A stretch of DNA of 54,281 bases from Bacillota bacterium (GTDB lineage Bacteria; Bacillota; Negativicutes; DSM-13327). The stretch is from assembly GCA_017889585.1 (NCBI GenBank), contig JAGFZX010000022.1, positions 1 through 54,281 on the forward strand. The letters run 5' to 3'. The notes beneath the pieces were generated by a model. That model was not told the origin of the DNA and did no database searches. It saw only the letters and a program-made list of their open reading frames with translations. The position numbers were made by a program, and so were the translations under genes. Positions 40,810-49,451 of this stretch are shown piece after piece. Within the stretch, counting starts at the first letter, position 1, and every line of letters begins with the position of its first letter.

Positions 40810-41346
40810 ATGATGGAAAATAAACAAATAAGTTGGTTGACAATGAAACAAATCGTTGCGAAAACTGGAATAAAGGCTACAACGGTGAACAGGTATAAAG
40901 ATGAATTTCCTGAGTATGTTATATACCGAACCAATGGTCAATTACTGGAATTTGATAAGGATAGCATACCGAGATTGAGGCATATATATGATTTATATAA
41001 AGACAGGGCAGAGGGTAGGCGTACTACTGAACGAGTTCGGGATATCTTGCAAAAAGAATATGGGACGGGTGAATCTCCAGTTATAGATATTGCAGTTGTT
41101 TCATCACAACCACAAGAGCAACAACTCATGTCTATGATCGCAAATCATCTAATAGAGCAAGATAATCGCATGGTAGCTATTGAATTTAAAACCAACGAAA
41201 TACTAGAACAAAATACCGAGATACTCGCTAGTCAACTTGAGATTAAACACGCGGTTAATGAGAGGTTAGCGTTAATGTCAGAGATTGCAGCAACACGTAG
41301 AGACGAAAAACAACAAGGATTTTGGTCTAAATTATTTGGGTTTTGA
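40810..41346 (+). CDS. MerR-type HTH plus coiled-coil protein, 178 aa
   Basis: An N-terminal MerR-like winged helix (SWLTMKQIVAKTGIKATTVN, RYKDEFPEYVIYRTNGQLLE) is followed by a linker and a helical, probably coiled-coil stretch (about 105-160: QQLMSMIANHLIEQDNRMVA, EILEQNTEILASQLEIKHAV). It ends with the amphipathic RDEKQQGFWSKLFGF. Phage and plasmid proteins of the DUF3967/RacA style share this layout, where the end anchors to a membrane or partner. It may be a segregation or regulatory factor from a mobile element. ATG 40810 follows GGTGG. Confidence 0.7.
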   Translation: MMENKQISWLTMKQIVAKTGIKATTVNRYKDEFPEYVIYRTNGQLLEFDKDSIPRLRHIYDLYKDRAEGRRTTERVRDILQKEYGTGESPVIDIAVVSSQPQEQQLMSMIANHLIEQDNRMVAIEFKTNEILEQNTEILASQLEIKHAVNERLALMSEIAATRRDEKQQGFWSKLFGF

Positions 41347-41843
41347 GAATTTCTAAAGTAGGCTTAAAGGATGCAATCAAGAGTATGCTCCCTTTGTATA
41401 CAGGGTTATGCTCTTAAGGGATGCAAAGGGAGTCAAAGGAATCGGCCTTCTATTGAGGTCAATCCAATTATGGCAATATCTAACGAGCGTAGAATTACGC
41501 TGGTTAGATCATGAAACCTCAAGACTTCAAACATAAAAGTTCCGTCAGTGACCATTTTAGGAACTTCGCTTGTGGTTGATTTTATGAAGCGAACTTCGCA
41601 AAGCCAGTCATAAATATGGCAGTACATAGCTAACAGAAAAAAGTGTCTAAGAATGTTGAAGAAAGAATCACTGCATTGAGAGTGGTTCTTGTACATAAAG
41701 GTTTTAATATTAATATGGCGAATACTATTTAAATATTTCCGATAAACTGAAAGAGTAACAAAGGGCGCTTCTGGAGTAAGGGTAATATCTTATAGCAACG
41801 TTCGAAACATAGGTTAAAACAGCAACAGAAATAGGGGGAATAG
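41347..41843 (+). other. Spacer with gene scraps and an inverted repeat
   Basis: CTCCCTTTG (41388-41396) and CAAAGGGAG (41424-41432) form a perfect 9-bp stem, possibly ending the 40810 transcript. After it one frame reads KKVSKNVEERITALRVVLVH, KGFNINMANTI, broken by stops upstream, so a decayed gene is likely. Nothing intact is seen. Confidence 0.35.
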
Positions 41844-42077
41844 ATGATGAAAATAACGATTAGAGCATATGGGCTGCTGCCGGAGCGTATAGGAACTAAA
41901 GAGTGGCTTGAAATGCATGTAGGTGAAGGAATTACTACACAGAATCTTCTGGATCAGTTGGGTCTCGATACGGAATGTGTAATGAATATCGTTAAAGACG
42001 GAGAAATTTGTCCTTGGGATTATTTGATTCAGGAGAATGATAAACTGCAACTTTTACCTTTTATTTGTGCAGGTTAA
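41844..42077 (+). CDS. MoaD/ThiS-family ubiquitin-like protein ending Ala-Gly
   Basis: 77 aa with the beta-grasp layout: an N-terminal strand (MKITIRAYGLLPERIG), a helix (GITTQNLLDQLGLD), and the terminal KLQLLPFICAG. The tail is AG instead of the common GG. MoaD-like proteins carry sulfur as a C-terminal thiocarboxylate for molybdopterin synthesis. With the ThiF/MoeB-like enzyme at 45961 and the tungsten-type AOR at 44147 in the same direction, it probably belongs to cofactor supply for that oxidoreductase. ATG 41844 or 41847 after AGGGGGAAT. Confidence 0.85.
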   Translation: MMKITIRAYGLLPERIGTKEWLEMHVGEGITTQNLLDQLGLDTECVMNIVKDGEICPWDYLIQENDKLQLLPFICAG

Positions 42078-42097
42078 TTTTTGATGACCAAACAACT

Positions 42098-42138
42098 GTG
42101 AAGTTTTTTCAAATTACCGTAGAATGGAAAAACTTCAC
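42098..42138. repeat. Inverted repeat after the MoaD-like gene
   Basis: GTGAAGTTTTT and AAAAACTTCAC, 11 perfect pairs, 19-base loop, followed by eight A. It lacks a T-run on either strand, so it is not a standard terminator. Confidence 0.5.
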
Positions 42139-42236
42139 AAAAAAAAGTGCAATATTTTGTAAATGATTCACATAGACGTGATTGATTATATCTGATATTA
42201 TTTAATTGTTAACAAAATAAACCAATTATGGCAATG

Positions 42237-42278
42237 ACGCTGAATATATATCCATGGGGGTGTATTCGGCGTTTTTAT
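42237..42278 (+). terminator. Intrinsic terminator
   Basis: ACGCTGAATA and TATTCGGCGT (one wobble) around a 16-base loop, then TTTTATTT. Confidence 0.75.
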
Positions 42279-42305
42279 TTATATATTTACATTAAGGAGG
42301 GAGTA

Positions 42306-42383
42306 TTGGTAGAAGCAAAGTGGGAATTCGGGGAAAACACATATCGAGAGAAAAAACAAGGCGATTTTCAAGGGCATAGCTAA
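42306..42383 (+). CDS. Possible leader peptide, 25 aa
   Basis: TTG start six bases after a full AAGGAGGGAG. MVEAKWEFGENTYREKKQGD then FQGHS. It lies between one terminator and another (42460-42502), upstream of the amino-acid permease, so it may be an attenuator leader. No run of a single amino acid identifies a controlling residue. Confidence 0.35.
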   Translation: MVEAKWEFGENTYREKKQGDFQGHS

Positions 42384-42459
42384 TTGCTTACAGCTTTAGA
42401 ACAAAGTATAATGCGGGGCCAGTCGGAAGTATAGTCGGAGAAAATGTTTTGCAAAGAAG

Positions 42460-42502
42460 GACGCTTGTTGGTAATCGTTTAATTGTGTATAGGCGTCTTT
42501 TT
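42460..42502 (+). terminator. Terminator or attenuator before the permease
   Basis: GACGC (42460-42464) and GCGTC (42493-42497) with a long loop, then TTTTTATAG. It sits about 115 bases ahead of the permease start. Confidence 0.5.
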
Positions 42503-42617
42503 ATAGTACTCAACTTTAGTAGCACAAATTTGGTAGGTAAGCCTGCAACCAGTGCTGTAAACCATTCTGGCAAATCGAGGTAATCGATAAGTTAAAAAAG
42601 GAAAAAGGAGAGTATAT

Positions 42618-44027
42618 ATGGAAAATAAGATTATACAGTTAGAAAAGGAAGGCTTAAAAAAGGGTTTAAAAGATCGCCATATACAGCTGATGGCTATCGG
42701 TGGCGTTATTGGGGTTGCGCTGTTTATGGGTTCTGCTCAGGCCAGTAAGCTGGCGGGGCCGGCACTCACCTTAGCCTATGCTCTTGGTGGTGTCGTCATG
42801 TATTTTATGTTGCGTGCCCTGGGTGAAGTTGCCGTAGAAAATCCTGTAGCGGCATCTTTCGCTGGTTATGCTAAACACTTTTTTGGACCGCTAGTATCCT
42901 TTATTACAGGTTGGAATTATTGGTATCAATGGGTTGTTTTGGCCATGTGTGAAATTTCAGCTGTGGGTATGTATATGAAATATTGGGCACCAGATATTGA
43001 TCAGTGGATTCCGGCTCTTATTTGCCTTGGTATAGTTATGGCAATTAACCTGATTGCAGTTAAATATTATGGTGAGTTTGAATTCTGGTTTGCTCTGATC
43101 AAGGTTGTGACAATTATCGCCATGTTAATAACCGGCTTTGCAATGATTCTTTTTGGTATAGGTAATGGTGGTGTGGCGATTGGTTTTTCCAACCTGTGGA
43201 CGAACGGTGGTTTTATGCCCTTTGGCTGGCTTGGTGTCGCGAAGGCTTTTGTTATGGTTGTTTTCGCTTATTGCGGGGTTGAGCTTATCGGGATTACCGC
43301 TGGTGAGGCAATCGATGCTGAGCATTCTATTAAATCCGCAATTGACAAAGTATTCTGGCGTGTGCTGATTTTTTATGTGGGTTCTATGATAGCGATATTA
43401 TCTATATTTCCTTATGAGACTTTGCCGAAAGGTGTTAGTCCTTTCGTAATGATTTTTGAGAAGGCTGGTATTCCTTATGCCGCCTCTATCATCAATCTTG
43501 TCATTATGTCTTCAGCTGCTTCTTGCTTAAATAGCGCAATGTATGTTTGTGGACGTATGCTTTATAGTTCGGCACTGAGAAATGAAGCTCCGGCATTTTT
43601 AGGTAAATTATCGAAAAATCAGGTTCCTGTTAATGGTATTTTGGCCTCAGCTGTATTTTGTTTGATCGGAGTCTATTGTAATTATGTATCTCCTGATAGC
43701 GTGTTTTACTATATGTCGTCCATAACAACAACAGGCTGTATGTATACTTGGACCTTGATTATGTGTATTCAGTACAAATGGCGGAAAAGCCTGAACGCTG
43801 AACAAATTGCCAATTTAAAGTACCCTATGCCCTTTTATCCCTATGCCAATTATATGGTTGGAATATTTATGGTGGCAGTAACATTAGGTATGGGTTATGA
43901 TCATGATAATCTGATTGCCCTCTATGTTGCGCCTGTTTGGTATGGCACGTTGTACATACTGTATAAATTATTTAAAATTGGTGAAGCCCAAAAGAAAGCT
44001 GATTCCAGTATTAAGACTGAATGGTAA
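42618..44027 (+). CDS. Amino-acid permease (APC superfamily, AAT type)
   Basis: 469 aa, twelve predicted membrane helices. The family start KGLKDRHIQLMAIGGVIGVA then LFMGSAQA matches AAT permeases (LysP, AroP, ProY group), as do YALGGVVMYFMLRALGEVAV and the MYVCGRMLYSSA loop near helix 8. A proton-coupled amino-acid importer; substrate unknown. AAAGGAG lies before ATG 42618. Placed between the MoaD-like and AOR genes, it may supply the amino acid whose aldehyde is oxidised by the AOR, but a strong terminator separates the two. Confidence 0.93.
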   Translation: MENKIIQLEKEGLKKGLKDRHIQLMAIGGVIGVALFMGSAQASKLAGPALTLAYALGGVVMYFMLRALGEVAVENPVAASFAGYAKHFFGPLVSFITGWNYWYQWVVLAMCEISAVGMYMKYWAPDIDQWIPALICLGIVMAINLIAVKYYGEFEFWFALIKVVTIIAMLITGFAMILFGIGNGGVAIGFSNLWTNGGFMPFGWLGVAKAFVMVVFAYCGVELIGITAGEAIDAEHSIKSAIDKVFWRVLIFYVGSMIAILSIFPYETLPKGVSPFVMIFEKAGIPYAASIINLVIMSSAASCLNSAMYVCGRMLYSSALRNEAPAFLGKLSKNQVPVNGILASAVFCLIGVYCNYVSPDSVFYYMSSITTTGCMYTWTLIMCIQYKWRKSLNAEQIANLKYPMPFYPYANYMVGIFMVAVTLGMGYDHDNLIALYVAPVWYGTLYILYKLFKIGEAQKKADSSIKTEW

Positions 44028-44056
44028 GTGTTGCCTAGAACGGAAACAAGGTAATA

Positions 44057-44097
44057 TTAAAATGGAACCATTTAAAATAAAATGGTTCCATTTTTAA
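44057..44097. terminator. Strong two-way terminator after the permease
   Basis: AAAATGGAACCATTT and AAATGGTTCCATTTTT pair perfectly around a 7-base loop. Confidence 0.85.
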
Positions 44098-44146
44098 TGA
44101 CTTTAGTAAATCAGCTATGATTGGTGCGATAACAGGAGGTTTTTTA

Positions 44147-45880
44147 ATGAACTTAGTGAGAGTAAATATGACAAAAGGGACCATTGTAACCGAACTGGTT
44201 CCAGAAAAATATAAACTGCTCGGTAATCGTGGTTTGGTTGCCCATATTGCCTATGATGAAATTATGCCTACGTGTAACCCCATTGGACCGAGGAATAAAC
44301 TGATTGTGGCCTCTAGTCCAATGGAAGGACTAGGAGTTAGTTGTGCAGGACGTATTTCGGTAGGCGGAAAAAGCCCGCTGACAGGTGGTATAAAGGAAGC
44401 AAACTCTGGTGGTGTGGCAGGTGCTCGCTTAGCAAGTCATGGCATCCGTGCAATTATTGTAGAGGGACGACCGGAAGACAGACATCTCCATATTCTCCAT
44501 ATCAATAAGAATGGGATGGAGCTTATCGACGCTGAGGATCTTCGAGGTAAAGGAACCTATGAAACCACACACACGTTGCTGGAACGCTACGGAAAATATG
44601 CTGCTGTAATCAGTATAGGTCAGGCTGGCGAACAGTTGCTTTGCGCTTCTGGAGTATTCATTAATGATATGGAGGGGGATTCTGGTCGTACGGCAGCCCG
44701 CGGCGGTGTGGGAGCCATCATGGGAGCAAAAGGTCTGAAAGCTATTGTCGTAGAAAATGACGGTCAGTTTAAACGACAAGTTAAAGATGAGGCTGCGCTT
44801 CAAGAAGCACGTATGGCCTTGCATAAAGCTATTCTTGCAAACCCTGGTTCGCAGTTTTACACCAAATTGGGTACGATGGGCTTTATGATGCCTGTTCATG
44901 CTTTAGGGGCTATGCCTGCAAAAGGTTTTACCGATGGTAACTACAAAAATGTGGAACTCGTAAACGGGGATGTATTACTTGCAAACATTGCTGAAAGGGG
45001 CGGAGAAGGGAAGCCAACCCATGCCTGCATGCCTGGATGTGTTGTTCGTTGTTCCAACATTTACCCTGATAAACAGGGCAAAAAAATTGTTTCGCCTTTG
45101 GAGTATGAATCAGGAAATTTGCTGGGGCCTAACCTATGTATTGATGATCTCGATTCAATCGCTCGAATGACTTATCAATGTAATAATTATGGCTTGGATT
45201 CCATTGAGGTCGGCGCAGCCCTGGGTGTGGCGGCACATGCGGGTATACTACCTTGGGGGGACAAGGAGCGTGCGGCTGAGTTGATTGATGAAATTGCTCA
45301 GGGAACTCATTTAGGTAAGATAATTGGAAGCGGTGCAGCCTTTGTAGGAAAAATCTTTGGGATAGATAAAGTTCCGGTCGTTAAGGGGCAGGCTATGGCA
45401 GCCTATGATCCACGAGGAGTAAAGAGCATGGCTGTGACCTATGCCATGACCCCGATGGGTGCTGACCATACAGCAGCTGTTACCTTCAGATCTCCTATCG
45501 ATCATTTTCATTGGGAGGGAGCAATTGATACGTCCCGTACATTGCAGGTTAGTGTAGCATTCTATGATACGTATTTCTGTTCCTTTATTGCACGGGGTAT
45601 TGGGACAGATATCCATTTGATGGTTAATCTATTTAATTCAGTCTTTGGTACCGACTTTAAGGATAATGCCTTTATGTCTGATATTGGCAAGGAGGTCATT
45701 AAGCATGAGCGTATGTTTAATATTGCTGCAGGCGTGACTGAGGAATGGGTTCCAGAGTGGATGCGTCATGAGCCTCTGATGCCGCATGGACGTGTCTCGG
45801 ATATACCAGAATCCGAATATGCTCGCTATTGGGATATAGATTTTTGGGGAGAATTCCCGTCTGTACCAGCGAGACTTTAG
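44147..45880 (+). CDS. Tungsten-type aldehyde:ferredoxin oxidoreductase family protein
   Basis: About 577 aa of the AOR family, which holds a tungsten (or molybdenum) bis-pyranopterin and one 4Fe-4S cluster and oxidises aldehydes with ferredoxin. The cofactor region shows GRISVGGKSPLTGGIKEANS, GGVAGARLASHG and GDSGRTAARGGVGAIMG with AKGLKAI. Cluster Cys at 294, 298, 302 (HACMPGCVVRC) and probably 478 (YDTYFCSF). The CX3CX3C spacing is looser than in Pyrococcus AOR and is reminiscent of the YdhV-like branch. ATG 44147 follows AGGAGG; an earlier in-frame ATG at 44117 is before that site. It is followed 80 bases later by a ThiF-like gene. Confidence 0.92.
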   Translation: MNLVRVNMTKGTIVTELVPEKYKLLGNRGLVAHIAYDEIMPTCNPIGPRNKLIVASSPMEGLGVSCAGRISVGGKSPLTGGIKEANSGGVAGARLASHGIRAIIVEGRPEDRHLHILHINKNGMELIDAEDLRGKGTYETTHTLLERYGKYAAVISIGQAGEQLLCASGVFINDMEGDSGRTAARGGVGAIMGAKGLKAIVVENDGQFKRQVKDEAALQEARMALHKAILANPGSQFYTKLGTMGFMMPVHALGAMPAKGFTDGNYKNVELVNGDVLLANIAERGGEGKPTHACMPGCVVRCSNIYPDKQGKKIVSPLEYESGNLLGPNLCIDDLDSIARMTYQCNNYGLDSIEVGAALGVAAHAGILPWGDKERAAELIDEIAQGTHLGKIIGSGAAFVGKIFGIDKVPVVKGQAMAAYDPRGVKSMAVTYAMTPMGADHTAAVTFRSPIDHFHWEGAIDTSRTLQVSVAFYDTYFCSFIARGIGTDIHLMVNLFNSVFGTDFKDNAFMSDIGKEVIKHERMFNIAAGVTEEWVPEWMRHEPLMPHGRVSDIPESEYARYWDIDFWGEFPSVPARL

Positions 45881-45960
45881 AAACTATGTTACATCCAAAT
45901 CAGAAGAATTCTTCCTTTATTTAAATGAAAGTTGAATAAAGAAAGGAGCATATATATAGT

Positions 45961-46686
45961 ATGCAGGAACAATATACTAGACAAATACGCATCCCAGAAA
46001 TTGGGGAGGCAGGACAGAAGCGTCTTAATAATTCTTCAGTGCTGGTCGTAGGTGCTGGCGGTCTGGGAACTACTGTGCTATATTCTCTTGCTGGTGCAGG
46101 TGTAGGCACAATTGGAATTGTTGATGACGATGTAGTTGATATCACCAACCTTAACCGTCAGTTTTTATATGATGTACAGAATATAGGAGACCCCAAAGCA
46201 ACAATTGCTCAACAGAGAATTCATGAGCTGAATCCCGATATTAAGATTATTCCGTATGCAGTGCGATTCACTGAGGAAAATGCGAAAATGCTCCTTGAAG
46301 GATATGATTTGGTTGTATTAGCAGTGGACAATCTTTCGACTCGACTTGTGGTGAATCGTGCTTGCTCTCTGCGTAATCTTCCTCTTGTCGATGGTGGAAT
46401 TGATGGATTTAGAGGTTATGTCACGGCTACTCAATTCAATGAAACGCCGTGTCTACAGTGTATTTACGGAGACAATGGTAAAAAAGGAAATCCTACGCCT
46501 GGCTCCTTGGGCGCAGTTGTTGCAGTCATATCGTCACTGGAGGCTAATTTGGCTATTTTACTTCTGTTAGGAAAACCCAATCCTCTTGCTTCAAAATCAT
46601 TGTATTATGATGCACTAAATATGTCCTTTGATGAGATTGCTTTTAAGAAGAACAAATCCTGCAAGGTCTGCGGAAAATTGGGTTAA
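45961..46686 (+). CDS. ThiF/MoeB/HesA-family adenylyltransferase
   Basis: A 241-aa E1-like enzyme that adenylates the C-terminus of a MoaD/ThiS-type protein. The nucleotide loop is VLVVGAGGLGTTVLYSLAGA (GAGGLG at 31-36), followed by DDDVVDITNLNRQFLY with the conserved Asp and the Arg-Gln, and DPKATIAQQRI. Zinc is held by CLQC and CKVC near residues 160 and the C-terminus. The likely partner is the MoaD-like protein at 41844. Ribosome site AAAGGAG. Together with the AOR it supports a dedicated pterin-cofactor sulfur step. Confidence 0.93.
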   Translation: MQEQYTRQIRIPEIGEAGQKRLNNSSVLVVGAGGLGTTVLYSLAGAGVGTIGIVDDDVVDITNLNRQFLYDVQNIGDPKATIAQQRIHELNPDIKIIPYAVRFTEENAKMLLEGYDLVVLAVDNLSTRLVVNRACSLRNLPLVDGGIDGFRGYVTATQFNETPCLQCIYGDNGKKGNPTPGSLGAVVAVISSLEANLAILLLLGKPNPLASKSLYYDALNMSFDEIAFKKNKSCKVCGKLG

Positions 46687-46733
46687 GATTATATGTTGTA
46701 ATAGGGCAGTGAACATAGTAACTAAAGCATAAA

Positions 46734-46774
46734 TAGCCATAACTCACTATAAAGTAGTTATGGCTATAATTTTT
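46734..46774 (+). terminator. Intrinsic terminator of the AOR-ThiF unit
   Basis: TAGCCATAACT and AGTTATGGCTA, perfect 11 bp, then TAATTTTTT. From here to 46958 there is no gene, only AT-rich leader for tolC. Confidence 0.85.
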
Positions 46775-46958
46775 TGTGAAAATAAAGTAGGTGCAAGGCC
46801 ATTTATCCATATAAGATTAGAAAAGTATAACATATATACAATTTATTGTGATGAAATTGTAACAAAACTCCTTCATAATTAAAAGGATAGCATGGTCACT
46901 AAGAAAAAAGGAATATAGCAAAAAATGAAAAACCAATAAGTGAATAGGGGGTTATTGT

Positions 46959-48257
46959 ATGAAAGGATCTAGAGAGACCATTACCAAATTATTAATACCA
47001 ATTTTCGTATGCGCATTCAGCCAGTCGGTGTTGGCTGCGCCCATCGAATTGTCCCTTGAAGACAGCATCGCATTGGCGTTTAAAAATAATCCGAATATTT
47101 CCATTGCGAATTCTAGTAGAGAAAAATCCTACTGGGCAGTAGAACAAGCGAAGGCGGTCAAAGGGTTTAGTCTAGATTTTACCCATAGCGACAAGCGCTA
47201 TAACTCTTCGCCATCATACTTAAACAGCTTAGAACAATATACCTATTATACCAAGTTTGATAACAGCATTTCCCTCAGTTTACCTATTTATTCCGGCGGT
47301 AAATTAGAAAGTCAAATCGATCAGGCAAAACTAAATCTCAAAGTTTCTGACCTCAATATTGATGCAACGAAGCAGCAAATTAAACAGTGTGTTACGACTT
47401 ACTATTTTAGTGTTCTGCAATACCACAATGCATTACAAGTAAGCCAAGAGACGGTTGATAATTATCTCAGTCACCTGAAAAACGTTCAAGCTCAATATAA
47501 GGCAGGTATGACTCCCAAATCAGACGTATTGTCAAGTGAGGTTTCTCTGGCCAATGCCCAGAATAGCCTGATAAAAGCTCAAAATAATTATGCCTTAGCT
47601 GTGGCCAATCTCAATAATGCAATTGGCCTGTCTCTAGATAGCGAGATAAAATTAAACGAAGATCTCCAGTATGAACAATACTCCCAGACTCTTAGCGATT
47701 GTGAAAAATATGCGTTAGCTAACCGTCCGGAGATGGCCCAGTATCAGGCGAAGATTGCGATCGCTGAATACGATGGTAAAATTGCCAAGAGTAGCTACCA
47801 ACCGACGGTTAGCTTTGCTGCGACAGAGGATTGGTATGACAAGGAATTCAGTAGCCTAAGTCATAATAATTGGCTGGTGAGCCTAACTGCCTCGTTTAAC
47901 ATATTTGACTCAGGTCTCGTCAACTCCAAGGTTAATCAGTCCAAAGCTAGTTTAGATACGGCGCAAGAACAGGCTCGGCAGGAGCGTGATACGATATTAT
48001 TAGAAGTTCGCCAGTACTACCTCAGCATGTATGAAGCGGAAAAACGAATTGATACTAGTAAGGTAGCGGTAGATCAGGCAAAAGAAAGTCTAAGGATTGC
48101 CGAGGTTCGTTATGCCGCAGGCGTCGGAACCAATCTTGATGTCCTTGACGCATTATTGTCACAAAACACAGCCAAGACCAATTATATTCAGGCTTTGTAT
48201 GATTACAATACTAATAAAGCACAATTGGACAAAGCCATGGGGGTAGCCGTTAAATAA
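46959..48257 (+). CDS. TolC-family outer-membrane efflux protein
   Basis: 432 aa with a signal peptide (cleavage after SVLAA) and two repeated halves of long helices, as in TolC. Each half starts with the family phrases: LEDSIALAFKNNPNISIANS in the first, DCEKYALANRPEMAQYQAKI in the second. Strand segments include NSISLSLPIYSGGKLESQID and LVSLTASFNIFDSG. It forms trimeric channels through the outer membrane for export. No inner-membrane pump genes adjoin. Its presence shows that the host has an outer membrane. ATG after AGGGGG. Confidence 0.95.
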   Translation: MKGSRETITKLLIPIFVCAFSQSVLAAPIELSLEDSIALAFKNNPNISIANSSREKSYWAVEQAKAVKGFSLDFTHSDKRYNSSPSYLNSLEQYTYYTKFDNSISLSLPIYSGGKLESQIDQAKLNLKVSDLNIDATKQQIKQCVTTYYFSVLQYHNALQVSQETVDNYLSHLKNVQAQYKAGMTPKSDVLSSEVSLANAQNSLIKAQNNYALAVANLNNAIGLSLDSEIKLNEDLQYEQYSQTLSDCEKYALANRPEMAQYQAKIAIAEYDGKIAKSSYQPTVSFAATEDWYDKEFSSLSHNNWLVSLTASFNIFDSGLVNSKVNQSKASLDTAQEQARQERDTILLEVRQYYLSMYEAEKRIDTSKVAVDQAKESLRIAEVRYAAGVGTNLDVLDALLSQNTAKTNYIQALYDYNTNKAQLDKAMGVAVK

Positions 48258-48326
48258 AAACATCACAGAAGGCAGTATTACTGCCGTAGATTCCGTTTTA
48301 TTTTGGTACCCAATTTTAGAAACAAG

Positions 48327-48362
48327 CAGCACCACTCTATCTGACAAGAGTGGTGCTGTTTT
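48327..48362 (+). terminator. Intrinsic terminator of the tolC-like gene
   Basis: CAGCACCACTCT and AGAGTGGTGCTG, perfect 12 bp, loop of 8, then TTTTATTAT. Confidence 0.88.
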
Positions 48363-48487
48363 ATTATAAATTATTCCATTCTATAACTATGAGGTATTAT
48401 TTAAGTATTTGATTTTCAGGAATATATTGTAATGCTTTCGACATAGTAATTAGATATAATTCGTTATAAAGAGGGGTGATTTTAAAA

Positions 48488-49366
48488 ATGAAAAGAGCGG
48501 TAATTTTATGTCTCCTAATAGTTGTCTTAACTATGCCCTCAATAGTAAACGCTGAAAGCAATATTGATCCTCAACAAGATACTTCCCAGCAAGATAAGTA
48601 TAAGCGTGACAAACTACTACTAGATAAACAACAACAGGATCAACAAGAGCAAGATAAGTATAAGCGTGATAAACAACTACGAGATAAGCAGCAACGGGAT
48701 CAACAGGAGCAAGATAGGTTTAAGCGTGATAAACAAGTACGAGATAAGCAGCAGCGGGATCAACAGGAGCAAGATAGGTTTAAGCGTGATAAACAACTAC
48801 GAGATAAGCAGCAACGGGATCAACAGGAGCAAGATAGGTTTAAGCGTGATAAACAAGATAGGTATAAACGTGACAAACAACTACGGGATAAGCAGCAACG
48901 GGATCAACACGAGCGAGATAAGCAACATCGAGACAACTGGCAGCAGAACCATCGTCAACAAGATGGCCATCATAATTGGTCGCACCCAACATATCATCAT
49001 AAAAATTGGCAACGGACAGATCATCGGTCCTATGGGGCGATGCCTTTTAATTGGCATCAAAAATTTGATCGTTATTCGTCAGATTATCAAATGGAGCCTA
49101 TTCATGTTCGTGAATGGAATGATAGATTTCCTGGTTTACATCCATTTAGATGGATGGATAGGCGCGGTGAAGGCTTTTGGTACCGTAATCAACGTATATT
49201 AGATGCTATAATGTTTTACAACGATTCAGAAGAATTGGTCAGTATAGGATTCATTCATGATGGACTATTTATCATGCTTCGTGATGACGATCAGTGCTAT
49301 GAAAACCATGACTCTTTCTTCTTATCATGGTGGAATCGTAATGGAGCAATAAAGATTAGACTATAA
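48488..49366 (+). CDS. Exported protein with 20-residue charged tandem repeats
   Basis: 292 aa. A signal peptide (ICLLIVV-type core, cleavage after VNA near residue 22) is followed by about 130 residues built from the 20-residue unit KYKRDKQLRDKQQRDQQEQD, four and a half copies plus a broken one. Then comes a His- and Trp-rich linker and a folded C-terminal domain of about 100 residues (FNWHQKFDRYSSDYQMEPIH, REGFW-like YRNQRI, IGFIHDGLFIMLRDDDQCYE). The repeats would make one long, charge-alternating helix. It may span or scaffold the periplasm. ATG 48488 follows GAGGGGTGAT. No family recognised. Confidence 0.8.
   Translation: MKRAVILCLLIVVLTMPSIVNAESNIDPQQDTSQQDKYKRDKLLLDKQQQDQQEQDKYKRDKQLRDKQQRDQQEQDRFKRDKQVRDKQQRDQQEQDRFKRDKQLRDKQQRDQQEQDRFKRDKQDRYKRDKQLRDKQQRDQHERDKQHRDNWQQNHRQQDGHHNWSHPTYHHKNWQRTDHRSYGAMPFNWHQKFDRYSSDYQMEPIHVREWNDRFPGLHPFRWMDRRGEGFWYRNQRILDAIMFYNDSEELVSIGFIHDGLFIMLRDDDQCYENHDSFFLSWWNRNGAIKIRL
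48601..48840 (+). repeat. Four tandem 60-base coding repeats
   Basis: Each 60-base unit begins TAAGCGTGAyAAACwA and ends AGCAAGATAxGT; units 2-4 differ at only a few positions. A fifth shortened unit follows. Near-identity at DNA level suggests recent expansion or gene conversion, so copy number probably varies between strains. Confidence 0.9.
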
Positions 49367-49406
49367 AGTTTCCGCATGAGGTTAAAATAGAATTAGATAC
49401 TTTCTG

Positions 49407-49445
49407 CAACTCTCAGCTCAATAATGGCAGGGGGTTGATTTTTTT
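49407..49445 (+). terminator. Intrinsic terminator of the repeat-protein gene
   Basis: CAACTCT and GGGGTTG pair throughout with two wobbles, then ATTTTTTT. Confidence 0.6.
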
Positions 49446-49451
49446 AAAACT

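Noticed and set aside
41433..41696. Minus-strand 87-aa frame in the spacer after the HTH/coiled-coil gene
   Set aside because: No ribosome site and no recognisable domain. The plus strand shows an equally plausible decayed frame, so neither is called as a gene.
42388..42573. Minus-strand 61-aa frame MPEWFTALVAGLPTKF...
   Set aside because: No ribosome site; overlaps the leader peptide and terminator of the plus strand, and has no protein-like pattern beyond the first residues.
42306..42617. T-box leader for the amino-acid permease
   Set aside because: No AGGGTGGAACCGCGG-type antiterminator sequence is present.
48601..48900. Regular 60-base repeats as a CRISPR-like array
   Set aside because: They are in frame inside a coding sequence, have no spacers and no cas genes nearby.
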